Shown here: positions 16,729-23,522 of the stretch, piece by piece
Position numbering within the stretch: the first letter of the stretch is position 1
Layout: the number at the start of each line of letters is the position of its first letter
DNA from: Fusobacterium sp.
GTDB taxonomy: Bacteria > Fusobacteriota > Fusobacteriia > Fusobacteriales > Fusobacteriaceae
Direction: 5' to 3'
DNA length: 28,224 bases
NCBI GenBank assembly: GCA_019416865.1
Contig: DXWL01000026.1
Coordinates: forward strand, 1 to 28,224
Program-made: the position numbers and the translations under genes
Notes under the pieces: generated by a model
Told to the model about the DNA's origin: nothing
The model's input: only the letters and a program-made list of their open reading frames with translations
Database searches by the model: none

Positions 16729-18414
16729 TTATTTTATACTTTTTATTCTGATATTATATTTTTCCCTTCCTTTTACAGTTATTTTTTCAGGATAATATAT
16801 TATATCAAATTTTTCTTCTGTACTTCTATGTTCTATTTCGTTAGACAGATTAAAGGCAATAAAAGGATACTCTTTCTTATTTTTTTGAATTATCCCATTA
16901 AAGTGCCGTCCCTCTACACCAAACTTTTCTATATTTCTAATATATACCCCTCTGTCCATAAAAAGAGGCTGCTGATTTTCCAGCCCATATGGAGAAAGGA
17001 GTTTTATATCTTCAAGAAGCTCCTCATTTATTTCATCTATGGGGAGCTCGAGGTCTATATCAAGAACCTCTTCCTCTCTTATAGTTTTCAGCTTATCTAT
17101 CTCTTTAGAAAACAGCTCTTCTATTTCAGAAAGTTTATCAAGCTCTGCAATAAATCCTGCTGCCAGATCATGCCCTCCAAAACGAACAAGCTTATCTTCC
17201 ATTTTTTTGAATATGTTGAAAATATTTATGCCATTGCTGCTTCTACAAGACGCTTTTCCTACTCCGTTTTTTATTGCAACCAATATTACAGGGACACCAA
17301 ATTTTATACTTAATCTGGAAGATACCACTCCGATTACACCAGGATGCCAATTTCTTGAAACTAAAAATATATATGACAGCTTTTTACTGCTTCTATTTTT
17401 CTCAAGCATTTCCAAAGCTTCATCGTATATTTTCTTCTCAAGCCTTCTCCTTATCTTATTGGTTTTTTTCATCTCTTCAATAATGTTGTAGATTTTAAAA
17501 TCATCTTCTTCAATAAAAAAGTCTGCCCCAATCTTAGAAACTCCTATTCTTCCAAGAGAGTTTATAAGGGGAGATATAAAATAACTTACATCTGTAGTAT
17601 TTATATTCTTGTTTTGAAATTTCAAATATCTTATAAGATATACTAAACCTTTCACCTTTGTTTTTCCAAGAACTTGAAGCCCTCTGCTTATAATAACTCT
17701 GTTTTCATCTATCATGGGAACCACATCTGCAACTGTTCCTATCATTACAATATCAATATATTTATATAATCTTTCTTCTGATATTCCTAGTTTTCTGTAT
17801 ACTCCCTGAGCAAGTTTTAAAGCCACTCCTGCTCCTGAAAGATATTTAAATTTATAGTTTTCACTCAGTTTAGGATTGATTAAAATATATTCCTCATCTG
17901 ATTTTTCTTTTGTAGATTTATGATGATCGGTAACAATAACATCTATCCCTTTACTTTGTGCATATCTTATATCCTCAATTGAGTTTGCCCCTGTATCAAC
18001 TGTGATTACAAGTTTTCCCTCTCTTTCATCAATAAAATCTATAGTCTTTTTATCAAGTCCATAATTTTCTTCCATTCTGCTGGGGATATAATATCTTGTA
18101 TCTATTCCAATCTCTCTGAATACAAGTACAAGAAAAGATGCTGCTGTAATACCGTCTACATCATAATCTCCATAAATATAAATTCTTTCGTTATTTTTTC
18201 TACATTTTATTACTTTGCTTACAGCTTCTTCCATTTTTTCAAAATCAAATGGATCTCTTAATTGATCAAGGCTGGGATTTAGAAATCTTTCCACATCTTT
18301 CTTTTCAACTAAATTTTTATTTAATAAGAGTCTTGTTAATATCTTGGAAGTTTTCCAAGCATCTGCTTTTTCAGCTACAACGGAATCTGAAACATTGTTG
18401 TTTTTCCATATCAT
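16729..18414 (-). CDS. recJ: Single-stranded-DNA-specific exonuclease RecJ
   Basis: RecJ is a 5'-3' single-strand DNA exonuclease of the DHH phosphoesterase family, used in recombination and mismatch or base-excision repair. Motif I, D-Y-D-V-D-G, is at 83-88, and D-H-H at 163-165 in V-T-D-H-H-K-S. The DHHA1 domain carries F-G-G-H-D-L-A-A-G-F near residue 400, and a C-terminal OB-fold-like domain follows. The 561 residues are slightly short for RecJ but all domains are present. It is 12 bases after rbfA and 29 before tig, so it sits in the middle of the transcription-translation block. Confidence 0.97.
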   Translation of the reverse strand: MIWKNNNVSDSVVAEKADAWKTSKILTRLLLNKNLVEKKDVERFLNPSLDQLRDPFDFEKMEEAVSKVIKCRKNNERIYIYGDYDVDGITAASFLVLVFREIGIDTRYYIPSRMEENYGLDKKTIDFIDEREGKLVITVDTGANSIEDIRYAQSKGIDVIVTDHHKSTKEKSDEEYILINPKLSENYKFKYLSGAGVALKLAQGVYRKLGISEERLYKYIDIVMIGTVADVVPMIDENRVIISRGLQVLGKTKVKGLVYLIRYLKFQNKNINTTDVSYFISPLINSLGRIGVSKIGADFFIEEDDFKIYNIIEEMKKTNKIRRRLEKKIYDEALEMLEKNRSSKKLSYIFLVSRNWHPGVIGVVSSRLSIKFGVPVILVAIKNGVGKASCRSSNGINIFNIFKKMEDKLVRFGGHDLAAGFIAELDKLSEIEELFSKEIDKLKTIREEEVLDIDLELPIDEINEELLEDIKLLSPYGLENQQPLFMDRGVYIRNIEKFGVEGRHFNGIIQKNKKEYPFIAFNLSNEIEHRSTEEKFDIIYYPEKITVKGREKYNIRIKSIK

Positions 18415-18426
18415 AGCTTTTTGTTC

Positions 18427-18792
18427 CTATTCTCCTTGCTGTTTCTTTATATCATCTAATATTTTAGATATTTTTACTGCATATTCTATTGAATCATCTA
18501 TTTTTATTCTCATTTCAGGAATAAATCTAAGATCAAGCTCTTCTGAAACTTTTTTTCTTAAAAATCCTCTTATTTCATTAAGTCCCTCTTCAACTCTTGC
18601 CTTATTTACTTCTGCTCCATCCATTGAAAAGATAGTGAAATAAAGATCTGCAAATTTAAGATCTTCTGTTACTCTTACTTTTGTAAGAGATACCATTCCC
18701 TTTACTTTTGGATTTTTTACATCTTCAAATAAAGCTGTTGAAACTACTCTTAAAACTTCTTTTTCAATAGATGCCAATCTTTGTCTTCTCAT
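18427..18792 (-). CDS. rbfA: Ribosome-binding factor A
   Basis: RbfA is a small KH-fold protein that binds the 30S subunit and assists 16S rRNA 5'-end maturation. The preferred start is the ATG at 18790-18792, because CGGAGGA lies about 8 bases upstream and the product then begins M-R-R-Q-R like other RbfA proteins. An in-frame ATG 21 bases further upstream (18813) would place that ribosome site inside the coding region. The resulting 121 residues are the usual length. The central V-R-V-T-E-D-L-K and C-terminal P-E-M-R-I-K-I-D-D-S-I-E segments are typical of the family. It follows infB by 45 bases. Confidence 0.95.
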   Translation of the reverse strand: MRRQRLASIEKEVLRVVSTALFEDVKNPKVKGMVSLTKVRVTEDLKFADLYFTIFSMDGAEVNKARVEEGLNEIRGFLRKKVSEELDLRFIPEMRIKIDDSIEYAVKISKILDDIKKQQGE

Positions 18793-18837
18793 ATATATTC
18801 CTCCGTTCTGCATAGAGGATTGCCACTCTTATTTTAA

Positions 18838-20940
18838 TTATCTAAGAGTTCTCTTTACTTCTTGAATGTCAAATGCTTCTACGATATCTCCTTCTTTAAT
18901 ATCATTAAAGTTTTCAATACCAAGTCCGCATTCCTGACCTGCAACAACCTCTTTTGCGTCGTCTTTAAATCTCTTAAGTGATGCAAGTTTTCCTTCGTAA
19001 GTTACAACTCCATCTCTTACTATTCTTATATTTGAATCTCTTCTTACTTTACCGTCTACCACAACACATCCTGCAACATTTCCAACTTTTGCCACTTTAA
19101 ATACTTTTTTAATCTCGATTCTTCCAAGATACATTTCTTTAAATTCAGGCTCAAGCATTCCTGTAAGAGCTTTTTCAATATCTTCAATGATTTGATAGAT
19201 GATTGATGAAGTTCTGATTTCTATTCCTGAAACTTCTGCTTCTTTTATTGCTTTTGTTGTAGGTCTTACATTAAATCCTATGATAATTGCACTTGAAACT
19301 TCTGCAAGTTTAATATCACTTTCAGTGATTGCTCCTGGAGCTGACTGGATAATATTAACTGCAACTTCGTTAGTAGAAAGTTTCATTAAAGATTCTTTCA
19401 GTGCTTGAGCAGAACCTTTTGAATCTGCTCTTAAAATAAGATTTAATTCTTTTAAGTTTTCATTGTCAAAGCTTTCTGACAGAGATTCAAGAGTTATTGT
19501 TTTCTTACTTACTTCAGCCATTTTTCTCTCTTTTGCCATTTCTTCAACAATTCTTCTTGCGTGTTGCTCGTTTTGAATTACATACATTGTATCCCCTGCT
19601 TCAGGAACACTGTTAAATCCTATAATTTCTATAGGCTGTGACATTTCTGCACTGTTTACTCTTAAACCTTTATCATCAATAAGTGCTCTTACTTTTCCAT
19701 AAGCTTCTCCAGCAACAATAACATCTCCTATTTTTAAGTTTCCTTCTTGAACAAGAATATCTGCTACTGGTCCTACTTTAGGGTCAAGTTTAGATTCAAG
19801 AACTACACCTTTTCCTCTCTTCTTAGGATTTGCTTTAAGTTCAAGAATTTCTGCTGTAATAAGGATTGTTTCAAGAAGAATATCAAGGTTTATTTTAGCT
19901 TTTGCTGATACTTCAACAAACTCTACATCTCCTCCCCATTCAACAGATACAAGTCCATGTTCCATAAGCTCTTGTTTAACTCTCATTGGATTTGCTTCAG
20001 GTTTATCTATTTTATTTATTGCAACTATAATTGGTACATTTGCTGCTTTTGCGTGAGATATTGCTTCTATTGTTTGAGGCATTACCCCATCATCTGCTGC
20101 TACTACAAGAATAGCTATATCTGTAACTTTTGCTCCTCTGGCTCTCATATCTGTAAAAGCTTCGTGTCCAGGAGTATCTACGAAAGTAATTTTTTTACCG
20201 TTTTTAGTTACTTGGTAAGCCCCTATTTTCTGAGTGATTCCTCCAGCTTCCCCTGCAACAACCTCTGTTTTTCTGATTGCATCAAGAAGAGATGTTTTTC
20301 CATGGTCAACGTGTCCCATTATTGTTATAACTGGAGCTCTCTCTTGTAAATCTGCTTCTTTATCTTCTATTTCAAGAGCAAATTTATCTCCGAAAGCTAT
20401 TTCTTCTTCCTCTTCCTGTTCAACAAGAACATCATAATCAGCTGCAAGTTCTTCTGCAAGTTCAAAGCTTAAAGGACTGTTTATTGTAAGCATTTGTCCT
20501 TTTAAGAAAAGTTTTTTGATAATCTCAGAGCTGTTTACTTTTAGTTTTTCAGCAAAATCTCCAAGAGTCATTTCTCCTCTCATTTTGATTATCTTTATTC
20601 CGTCCTCTTCTACTACTGTACTTCCTTCTGTATCAGCTTTTTTTACAAAGAAGTCTGTTCTTCTTCCTTTTTTCTTTTTCTTATTTTTATCCTTCTTTGA
20701 ATCCAATACAGGCTCCTTGCTTTTCTCTTTTATTTTTGATTTCTTTTTCTTTTTATTTGGTTTTTCGTCATCGGCAGCTTTTTCATCTTTGCTGAAATGG
20801 CTTTTTATCTTATCTACCTGATCTTCTGTAAGACCTGAAAGATGAGATGATACTTCTATATCTAAGTCGCTTAAAAGACTTAAAAATTCTTTATTTCCTA
20901 TTTCGTATTTCTTAGCTAATTCATGTACTCTAACTTTCAT
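18838..20940 (-). CDS. infB: Translation initiation factor IF-2
   Basis: IF-2 is the GTPase that places initiator tRNA on the 30S subunit and promotes subunit joining. An N-terminal IF2_N helical domain (about 1-48) is followed by a Lys-rich linker (about 50-95) and a second IF2_N domain (about 115-165). The GTPase domain has G1 G-H-V-D-H-G-K-T at 209-216, G3 D-T-P-G-H-E at 255-260 and G4 N-K-I-D at 309-312, followed by domains II, III and the fMet-tRNA-binding C2 domain. At 700 residues it is a short-N-terminus form, as in many Gram-positives. The start is supported by GGGAGGTG. It follows the YlxR-L7Ae gene by 23 bases. Confidence 0.98.
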   Translation of the reverse strand: MKVRVHELAKKYEIGNKEFLSLLSDLDIEVSSHLSGLTEDQVDKIKSHFSKDEKAADDEKPNKKKKKSKIKEKSKEPVLDSKKDKNKKKKKGRRTDFFVKKADTEGSTVVEEDGIKIIKMRGEMTLGDFAEKLKVNSSEIIKKLFLKGQMLTINSPLSFELAEELAADYDVLVEQEEEEEIAFGDKFALEIEDKEADLQERAPVITIMGHVDHGKTSLLDAIRKTEVVAGEAGGITQKIGAYQVTKNGKKITFVDTPGHEAFTDMRARGAKVTDIAILVVAADDGVMPQTIEAISHAKAANVPIIVAINKIDKPEANPMRVKQELMEHGLVSVEWGGDVEFVEVSAKAKINLDILLETILITAEILELKANPKKRGKGVVLESKLDPKVGPVADILVQEGNLKIGDVIVAGEAYGKVRALIDDKGLRVNSAEMSQPIEIIGFNSVPEAGDTMYVIQNEQHARRIVEEMAKERKMAEVSKKTITLESLSESFDNENLKELNLILRADSKGSAQALKESLMKLSTNEVAVNIIQSAPGAITESDIKLAEVSSAIIIGFNVRPTTKAIKEAEVSGIEIRTSSIIYQIIEDIEKALTGMLEPEFKEMYLGRIEIKKVFKVAKVGNVAGCVVVDGKVRRDSNIRIVRDGVVTYEGKLASLKRFKDDAKEVVAGQECGLGIENFNDIKEGDIVEAFDIQEVKRTLR

Positions 20941-20963
20941 TAAAACTAAGCACCTCCCTTAAC

Positions 20964-21485
20964 TTACTCTATAAGTCCACGGGCTACCTTTTTATTTTTA
21001 ACTGCAATAACATTTATTTCCTCTTTATTAAAAATATCTCCCAGTTCAGATTTTTTTCCATAATGAACATATGGGATATTTTTTTCCTTTGCCTTTGAAA
21101 CAAGGCGTTTGTCATTTTTCTCACTAATATCTTCAGCTATTATGATAAAATGAACTTTTTCTATCTCTTCAAATATCATATTAATCCCAAAAACAAGCTC
21201 TTGAGAATTTTTCATTGCTTTTAAAATCTTAAGATAATCTTTCGTGTCTTTCTTAAGCAAGTTTAACATTTTAAGTAAATCTTCTATTTCCACTTTTATT
21301 TTTTTATGTTTTGATAATCTGTTTATGCATTCATGTGTTTTGCATACATACTGCCCTCTTGATTGAGCTGTTTGTTTCTCATCAAGAATAAATCTTCCCT
21401 CTTCTTTTTCCACTATTCTAAACAGGTCTGATTTATTTTTTTTCTCACGGCAGATTACACACATTCTCTCAGAATTAGTCTTCAT
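20964..21485 (-). CDS. YlxR-L7Ae (YlxQ-like) fusion RNA-binding protein
   Basis: Two RNA-binding domains are joined in a 173-residue protein. Residues about 8-80 are a YlxR/DUF448 domain with M-C-V-I-C-R-E at 8-14, a Phe-Arg-Ile core and the S-R-G-Q-Y-V-C motif at 42-48. Residues about 85-173 are L7Ae/YlxQ-like, with hydrophobic strands F-I-I-I-A-E-D and a C-terminal I-A-V-K-N-K-K. In Bacillus these are two adjacent genes, ylxR and ylxQ, between nusA and infB, exactly this position. B. subtilis YlxR (RnpM) modulates RNase P, and L7Ae proteins bind kink-turn RNA. A joint role on RNase P or another structured RNA is inferred, not shown. The start overlaps nusA by 11 bases; an alternative ATG at residue 8 would remove the overlap. 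Confidence 0.85.
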   Translation of the reverse strand: MKTNSERMCVICREKKNKSDLFRIVEKEEGRFILDEKQTAQSRGQYVCKTHECINRLSKHKKIKVEIEDLLKMLNLLKKDTKDYLKILKAMKNSQELVFGINMIFEEIEKVHFIIIAEDISEKNDKRLVSKAKEKNIPYVHYGKKSELGDIFNKEEINVIAVKNKKVARGLIE

Positions 21486-22560
21486 TTTCCTCTTCTGTAT
21501 GCTCCTCAGCTTTGTTTAGATCCTCTTTAACTTTTATATCTACTCTCATTCCAGTAAGTTTTGCAGCAAGTCTTGCATTTTGTCCATTTTTTCCAATTGC
21601 AAGTGAAAGTTGTGAAGGATCAACAATTACTCTTGTAGTTGTTCCATCTTCCAGTAATTCAACACTGTTTACTTTTGCAGGACTTAAAACAGCAGATACA
21701 AACTCTTCTATTGAATCTTTCCATTCAACGATATCAATTTTTTCTCCATTAAGTTCATCAACAATATTTTTGATTCTAAGACCTTTTTGTCCAATACAAG
21801 CTCCAACTGTATCAATATTTTTATCAGCAGAGTATACAGCTATTTTAGCTCTTGAACCAGCTTCTCTTGCAACAGATTTAATTTCGATAAGACCATCTGC
21901 AATTTCAGGAATTTCAAGTTCAAATAATTTTCTTAAAAGTCCCTCATTCTTTCTTGAAATTACTATTTTAGGGAATTTATTTGTTTTTTCAACTTCTGCT
22001 ACATAAACTTTTATTCTTTCCCCAACTCTGTATGTGTCAGCAGGAGATTGTTCTGCCATTGGAAGAATAGCTTCTGTTCCGTCAAATTCAATAAAGATAT
22101 TTTTTCTTTCATCGATTCTTCTTATGATTCCTGTTATAATATCTTTTTCTTTAACTTTGAATTTGTCATAGATATTTTGTCTTTCAGCTTCTCTTACTTT
22201 TTGGATAACTATTTGTTTTCCATTTTGAATAGCATTTCTTCTAAACTCTTCACAGTTTACTTCTATTTTTACAATATCTCCTATTTTTGCTCTCTTTTTA
22301 ACTTCTCTAGCATCTTCTACAGATATTTCAAGAGCTGCATCATATACATCGTCAACAACTGTTTTTACTTCGTATACTCCAATCTCTCCTGTTTCTCTGT
22401 CAATTTCTACTTCAACATTTTCTTCTTCACCGTAGTGTTTTTTATAAGCAGCAAGAAGAGCTTGTTCAACAGTTTCAAGCAAACTTTCTTTGCTTATCCC
22501 TTTTTCTTTTTCTAATTCTTCCAGTGCTTCTAAAAATATTTTTGCGTCTTTACCTTTCAT
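21475..22560 (-). CDS. nusA: Transcription termination/antitermination factor NusA
   Basis: NusA binds RNA polymerase and controls pausing, intrinsic termination and rRNA antitermination. Domains in order are the N-terminal polymerase-binding domain (about 1-125), an S1 domain (about 130-200), KH1 with G-x-x-G in I-G-Q-K-G and KH2 with I-G-K-N-G near residue 320. The 361-residue chain ends in a short acidic tail without the C-terminal acidic repeats of E. coli NusA, as in Gram-positive forms. It lies 21 bases after rimP, in the standard rimP-nusA order. NusA autoregulation through its own leader is known in B. subtilis; a suitable hairpin lies upstream of rimP here. Confidence 0.98.
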   Translation of the reverse strand: MKGKDAKIFLEALEELEKEKGISKESLLETVEQALLAAYKKHYGEEENVEVEIDRETGEIGVYEVKTVVDDVYDAALEISVEDAREVKKRAKIGDIVKIEVNCEEFRRNAIQNGKQIVIQKVREAERQNIYDKFKVKEKDIITGIIRRIDERKNIFIEFDGTEAILPMAEQSPADTYRVGERIKVYVAEVEKTNKFPKIVISRKNEGLLRKLFELEIPEIADGLIEIKSVAREAGSRAKIAVYSADKNIDTVGACIGQKGLRIKNIVDELNGEKIDIVEWKDSIEEFVSAVLSPAKVNSVELLEDGTTTRVIVDPSQLSLAIGKNGQNARLAAKLTGMRVDIKVKEDLNKAEEHTEEENED

Positions 22561-22581
22561 TAATTTTCCTCCTGTTAGGCA

Positions 22582-23067
22582 TTAAATATCCTTAAAGTCA
22601 TAAACAAGGTTTGCTTTTCTAACCTCTTTAAAAGGTATCTCTATTTCCCCTTCATCTGACAGAAGAAACAAAGTACTGTCTTCAAACTTTGACAATATTC
22701 CCTCTAAATTTTTCTTTTCATTTATTTTGTGTTTTAAACTTACTTTTATTTTCGAACCTGTAAATCTTATAAAATCTTTTTCTTTTTTCAGTGGTCTTTC
22801 CACTCCTGGAGAAGATATTTCAAGGAAGAATTTTTTATCAATCATTCTGTCAATATCATCTTCTACAGCCATGCTTACTTTTGCACAGTCATCTAAAGAT
22901 ACATCTCCGTCAAGTTTTTCGATATAAATTCTCACATACCAATATCCGCCTTCCTGCAGATATTCAATATCCACCAACTCAAGCCCCATCTCTTTAAGTA
23001 CAGGAAGCACTGTGTTTTCAATTTTTACAACAACCTCTTCTGCTGTTTCTTTCATACTTATACACAT
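22582..23067 (-). CDS. rimP: Ribosome maturation factor RimP
   Basis: RimP assists assembly of the 30S head. The 161 residues include the conserved L-E-L-V-D-I-E-Y segment near residue 30, the S-S-P-G-V-E-R-P-L motif near 105-113 and the C-terminal SH3-like strands. The start is not settled. The ATG at 23065-23067 sits almost against GAGAGGTG, while the ATG at residue 5 (23055) is about 13 bases from it but gives a more typical RimP N-terminus. It is the first gene of the 15-kb block, about 77 bases after its predicted RNA start. Confidence 0.95.
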   Translation of the reverse strand: MCISMKETAEEVVVKIENTVLPVLKEMGLELVDIEYLQEGGYWYVRIYIEKLDGDVSLDDCAKVSMAVEDDIDRMIDKKFFLEISSPGVERPLKKEKDFIRFTGSKIKVSLKHKINEKKNLEGILSKFEDSTLFLLSDEGEIEIPFKEVRKANLVYDFKDI

Positions 23068-23099
23068 TCACCTCTCTTTCATTTTTCCATTCTACGAAT

Positions 23100-23123
23100 A
23101 AAGAGTGGGTTGCCCCACTCTTT
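23100..23123 (-). promoter_or_regulatory. Hairpin in the rimP-nusA leader (possible attenuator)
   Basis: AAAGAGTGGG and CCCACTCTTT form a perfect 10-bp stem with a 4-base loop, at about bases 22-45 of the predicted rimP leader. In the transcript the 3' arm ends UUUAUUC, a weak and interrupted U tract. B. subtilis NusA is known to repress its own operon by NusA-dependent intrinsic termination, which needs weak U tracts. This hairpin is well placed for the same control. Confidence 0.6.
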
Positions 23124-23150
23124 CATGAACTAGTATGTTTTATCAACATA

Positions 23151-23180
23151 ATTATAGCATATAGATACCAAAAAAGTCAA
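23151..23180 (-). promoter_or_regulatory. Promoter of the rimP-nusA-infB block
   Basis: On the minus strand, -35 TTGACT lies at 23175-23180 and a perfect TATAAT at 23151-23156, with an 18-bp spacer. The predicted RNA start is near 23144. The 16 bases 23165-23180 (TTGACTTTTTTGGTAT on the minus strand) are identical to those of the divergent metK promoter. Confidence 0.8.
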
Positions 23181-23311
23181 TAATTCTTACAGAAAACAAT
23201 ATTTTTTTAATATCCTTATTTTTACTTTAAAAGTATAATAATATCATATTTTAGGAAAAGATATTTATTTTTTTTATTTTTTATAAAAAATAATCTTGAC
23301 TTTTTTGGTAT
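23165..23311. repeat. 16-bp inverted repeat shared by divergent promoters
   Basis: ATACCAAAAAAGTCAA at 23165-23180 and TTGACTTTTTTGGTAT at 23296-23311 are exact reverse complements 115 bp apart. Each covers the -35 box and the first part of the spacer of its own promoter. The DNA between them is AT-rich with long A and T runs and no open frame worth calling. Confidence 0.9.
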
Positions 23312-23324
23312 TTAATTATATAAT
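23296..23324 (+). promoter_or_regulatory. metK promoter
   Basis: -35 TTGACT (23296-23301), a 17-bp spacer and a perfect TATAAT (23319-23324) form a near-consensus housekeeping promoter. The start is expected near 23331, so the RNA would begin only a few bases before the riboswitch P1 strand at 23334. Confidence 0.88.
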
Positions 23325-23328
23325 CATT

Positions 23329-23472
23329 GAGAACCATCAAGAGAAACCGAGGGAGCGGCCCGATGAAGTTTCAGCAACCTGCTTATATAGTGTGGTGCTA
23401 ATTCCAGCAGATGGAAGGAAATATTTTGTAATGTTTTCCCTTTCATATCTGTGTGAAAGGGATTTTTTATTT
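23329..23472 (+). promoter_or_regulatory. SAM-I-type riboswitch with transcription terminator, upstream of metK
   Basis: The conserved SAM-I core is present in order: ATCAAGAGA (23336-23344), GAGGGA (23350-23355), GGCCC (23358-23362), GATGAA, GCAACC (23374-23379) and GGTGCTAATTCC (23394-23405). P2 pairs GAAAC (23343-23347) with GTTTC (23368-23372) and holds the kink-turn sequences. The best P1 is only CCATC (23334-23338) with GATGG (23410-23414). The expression platform is clear. Terminator arms CCCTTTCA (23438-23445) and TGAAAGGG (23454-23461) are followed by a T run. The competing antiterminator pairs ATGGAAGG (23411-23418) with CCTTTCAT (23439-23446). High SAM should stabilise P1 and turn metK off. 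A normal P4 hairpin is not evident. Confidence 0.93.
23438..23472 (+). terminator. Riboswitch-controlled terminator before metK
   Basis: This is an 8-bp stem, CCCTTTCA with TGAAAGGG, around an 8-base loop that can pair further, followed by ATTTTTTATTT. It lies 50 bases before the metK start and overlaps the antiterminator strand, as expected for SAM-dependent attenuation. Confidence 0.9.
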
Positions 23473-23522
23473 CTTAAATTTTATTTATTATTTTTATTTA
23501 TTACTTAGGAGGATTTTATAAA

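Noticed and set aside
16828..17491. Overlapping plus-strand open frames opposite recJ
   Set aside because: They lie entirely within the intact recJ coding region, have Phe/Ser-rich low-complexity translations and no initiation signals.
18793..18813. Upstream ATG as the rbfA start
   Set aside because: It would put the good CGGAGGA ribosome site inside the gene and add seven residues not typical of RbfA; the ATG at 18792 fits better.
21512..22006. 164-codon plus-strand open frame opposite nusA
   Set aside because: Ser/Thr/Ile-rich translation typical of the antisense of a Lys/Glu-rich gene; nusA is complete on the other strand and no ribosome site or promoter is seen.
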